A DNA stretch of 7,950 nt from Methylococcaceae bacterium (lineage in GTDB: Bacteria; Pseudomonadota; Gammaproteobacteria; Methylococcales; Methylomonadaceae). Shown here in pieces: positions 6,220-7,950 of this stretch (its first letter is position 1; each line of letters opens with the position of its first letter). The translations under genes and the position numbers were made by a program. Below the pieces are notes generated by a model. The model worked only from the letters and a program-made list of their open reading frames with translations, was not told the DNA's origin and did not search any database. The DNA is taken from contig RFQK01000063.1 of the NCBI GenBank assembly GCA_009925045.1, positions 1-7,950 on the forward strand. The letters are read 5' to 3'.

Positions 6220-7950
6220 TTAAGCAGCAATACCATTATGGCGTAACAGCGCATCAATATTAGGTTCACGACCACGGAAATTTTTAAATAAGGTCATGGC
6301 ATCCTGACTGCCACCTTGCTCAAGTACCGCATGCAAGAAAGCTTCACCGGTTGCCCGGTCAAAAATACCGCGTTCTTCAAACAAGGAAAAAGCATCCGCT
6401 GACAAGACTTCCGCCCATTTATAACTGTAATAACCGGCCGCATAACCACCGGCAAAAATGTGCGAAAAACTATGGGCAAAGCGATTAAATGCCGGCACTT
6501 TTACCACCGCAACCCGGTCGCGAATTTCTTGCAAAATGGCATAAATTCGACCACCTTGTGCGGGCTGGTAGCTTTCATGAATTTTGAAATCAAACAGACT
6601 AAACTCTAGCTGTCTGACCATCATCATGCCAGCCTGAAAATTCTTAGCCGCCAGCATTTTGGCATATAAACTATCCGGCAATGGCTCGCCAGTTTGATAA
6701 TGCCCGGAAATCAAGGCCAAAGCCTGTTTATCCCAACACCTTCCACGCCATTAATGCCAGAAACCCCGCGATAATCGACTTGTGTCAACATATGATGCAG
6801 ACCATGACCGAATTCATGGAACAAGGTTTCGACTTCGTCATGGGTTAATAAAGCGGGTTGATCACCGGTCGGCGGGGTGAAATTACAAACCAGATAAGCC
6901 ACCGGATACTGCATGCCACAGGCATAACGCTTACGACCCACGCAATCATCCATCCAGGCACCGCCACGTTTTTTGGCACGCGCATATAAATCCAGATAAA
7001 AGCGACCACGCGGCTGACCGTCTTTATCGATAATCTGATAAAAACTGACATCCGGATGCCAGGTATCAAAATCCTGAATCTGCGTGATTTGCAGACCATA
7101 GAGTTTTTCCACGATAGCGAACAAACCGGGCAGGACTTTGTTGATGGGAAAATAGCTTTTCACTTCTTCCTGTGACAACTGATAAAAATGCTGACGCATT
7201 TTTTCTGAATAGTAACTGATGTCCCAAGGCTGCAAATCGTCTAAACCGTGTTCGGATTGAGCAAAGGCTTGCAGTTCGGCTAAATCCCGTTGTGCCTGAG
7301 CATGGGACTTCTCAGCCAAATCATTGAGGAAATCATTCACATCCTGGGTCGAATCGGCCATTTTGGTGGCCAGAGAATACTCAGCATAGTTGTTAAAACC
7401 GAGTAACTGGGCTTTTTCATGACGTAAGGCCAGAATCTGCTCCATGATCTCGCTATTATCCCATTTGCCAGCATCAGGTCCTTGTTCAGAAGCCCGGGTC
7501 GCAAACGCACGGTAATGTTCTTCACGTAAGGCGCGGTTATCGGCATAGGTCATCACCGCCAGGTAGGAAGGAAATTGCAGGGTAATCATCCAGCCGTCCT
7601 GATCAGCGGCCTGAGCCGTTTGTCTGGCTTGTGCCAAAGCCGAGTCCGGTAAACCCGCCAGCTCTTCGACATTGCTCAACACTTTATGCCAAGCATTAGT
7701 GGCATCCATCAGGTTTTGTTCAAACTGACTAGCCAGTTTGGATAATTGCTGACTAATTTCTTTATAACGCGCTTGCTGTTCGGCTGGCAGATCGATGCCG
7801 GACAAATGAAAATCCCGTAAAGCATTATTGATGGTTTTTTGCTGCGCCACGCTCAGCGAAGCAAAACCTGCACTCTGCTGTATGGAACGATAAGCTTCAT
7901 ATAAATCGCGGTTTTGTCCTGTTTCAGTCGCGTATTTGCTCAGCTTTTCC
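6220..7950 (-). pseudogene. prlC: Oligopeptidase A (M3 metallopeptidase), frameshifted by an internal deletion; 5' end outside window
   Basis: Oligopeptidase A is a cytosolic zinc peptidase that degrades short peptides, including released signal peptides. The upstream frame is open from the right edge to position 6711; the GTG at 7850 is internal, since homology continues beyond it (LYEAYRSIQQ). This part carries family stretches such as NALRDFHLSGIDLP, TRASEQGPDAGKWDN, QPWDISYYSEK, FYLDLYARAKKRGGAWMDDC and the zinc motif HEFGH at 6818-6804. After GVSGINGVE it runs out of frame for nine residues to a TGA at 6713-6711. The C-terminal part continues in another frame from about 6738 (CWDKQALALISGHYQTGEPLPD) to the TAA at 6222-6220, including FSHIFAGGYAAGYYSYKWAEV with the usual active-site His and Tyr positions. 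About 40 bases of the expected gene are absent at the join. It is broken as written, but an assembly error remains possible. Confidence 0.88.
6740..6741 (-). other. prlC: Deletion junction in oligopeptidase A gene
   Basis: On the minus strand, the codons for G-V-E end at 6741 and the next bases, GG at 6740-6739, fit the end of a TGG codon leading into C-W-D-K-Q in the new frame. Relatives have a segment like WDAVELPSQFMEN between the two parts (recalled from E. coli). Thirteen codons plus the T of the TGG make 40 missing bases, and 40 leaves remainder one on division by three, exactly the frame change seen between the two parts. Confidence 0.75.

Noticed and set aside
6220..6720. A separate gene of 166 codons starting at TTG 6720
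   Set aside because: It matches only the C-terminal part of oligopeptidase A, homology continues upstream of the TTG, and there is no independent start signal. It is the tail of the broken gene.
6733..6746. Programmed ribosomal frameshift or recoding in oligopeptidase A
   Set aside because: There is no slippery heptamer at the join, the family does not use recoding, and a simple frame change would not restore the missing residues.

Overview
This window looks like ordinary chromosomal housekeeping sequence from a gammaproteobacterium of fairly balanced base composition. Two features support that: the hemC-hemD-hemX-hemY order, which is characteristic of Gammaproteobacteria, and close resemblance (recalled, not searched) of UbiD and oligopeptidase A to the Escherichia coli proteins. 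A methanotroph-like (Methylococcales) source is possible from the general style of the sequence, but nothing here proves it. I see no rRNA, tRNA, CRISPR array, insertion sequence, phage gene or long repeat.

Layout. Positions 1-151 hold the end of a plus-strand acylphosphatase gene. A 109-base gap (152-260) leads into a tight plus-strand operon: hemC (261-1187), hemD (1184-1966), hemX (1950-3146) and hemY (3158-4390). HemC and HemD are consecutive enzymes that turn porphobilinogen into uroporphyrinogen III, the branch point to heme, siroheme and cobalamin. HemX and HemY are inner-membrane proteins that accompany them in this lineage and whose biochemical roles are poorly defined. The first three genes start at TTG, GTG and GTG, and the first two junctions overlap, so the genes are probably translationally coupled.

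The right half lies on the minus strand and converges on hemY. Reading from the right edge, it holds oligopeptidase A (7950 to 6220, 5' end outside the window), a small zinc-ribbon protein with a C-terminal membrane segment (6200 to 5907), and ubiD (5868 to 4405), the prenylated-FMN decarboxylase of ubiquinone synthesis. Gaps of 19 and 38 bases suggest one transcript. hemY and ubiD end tail to tail, 14 bases apart, beside a perfect 9-bp hairpin that overlaps the ubiD stop.

The main anomaly is in the oligopeptidase A gene. About 40 bases appear to be missing at 6740/6741, just after the HEFGH zinc motif. This shifts the frame and removes the segment that normally carries the third zinc ligand, while both flanks remain well conserved. 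It is either a recent inactivating deletion or an assembly/sequencing error. I found no convincing new biological system in this window.
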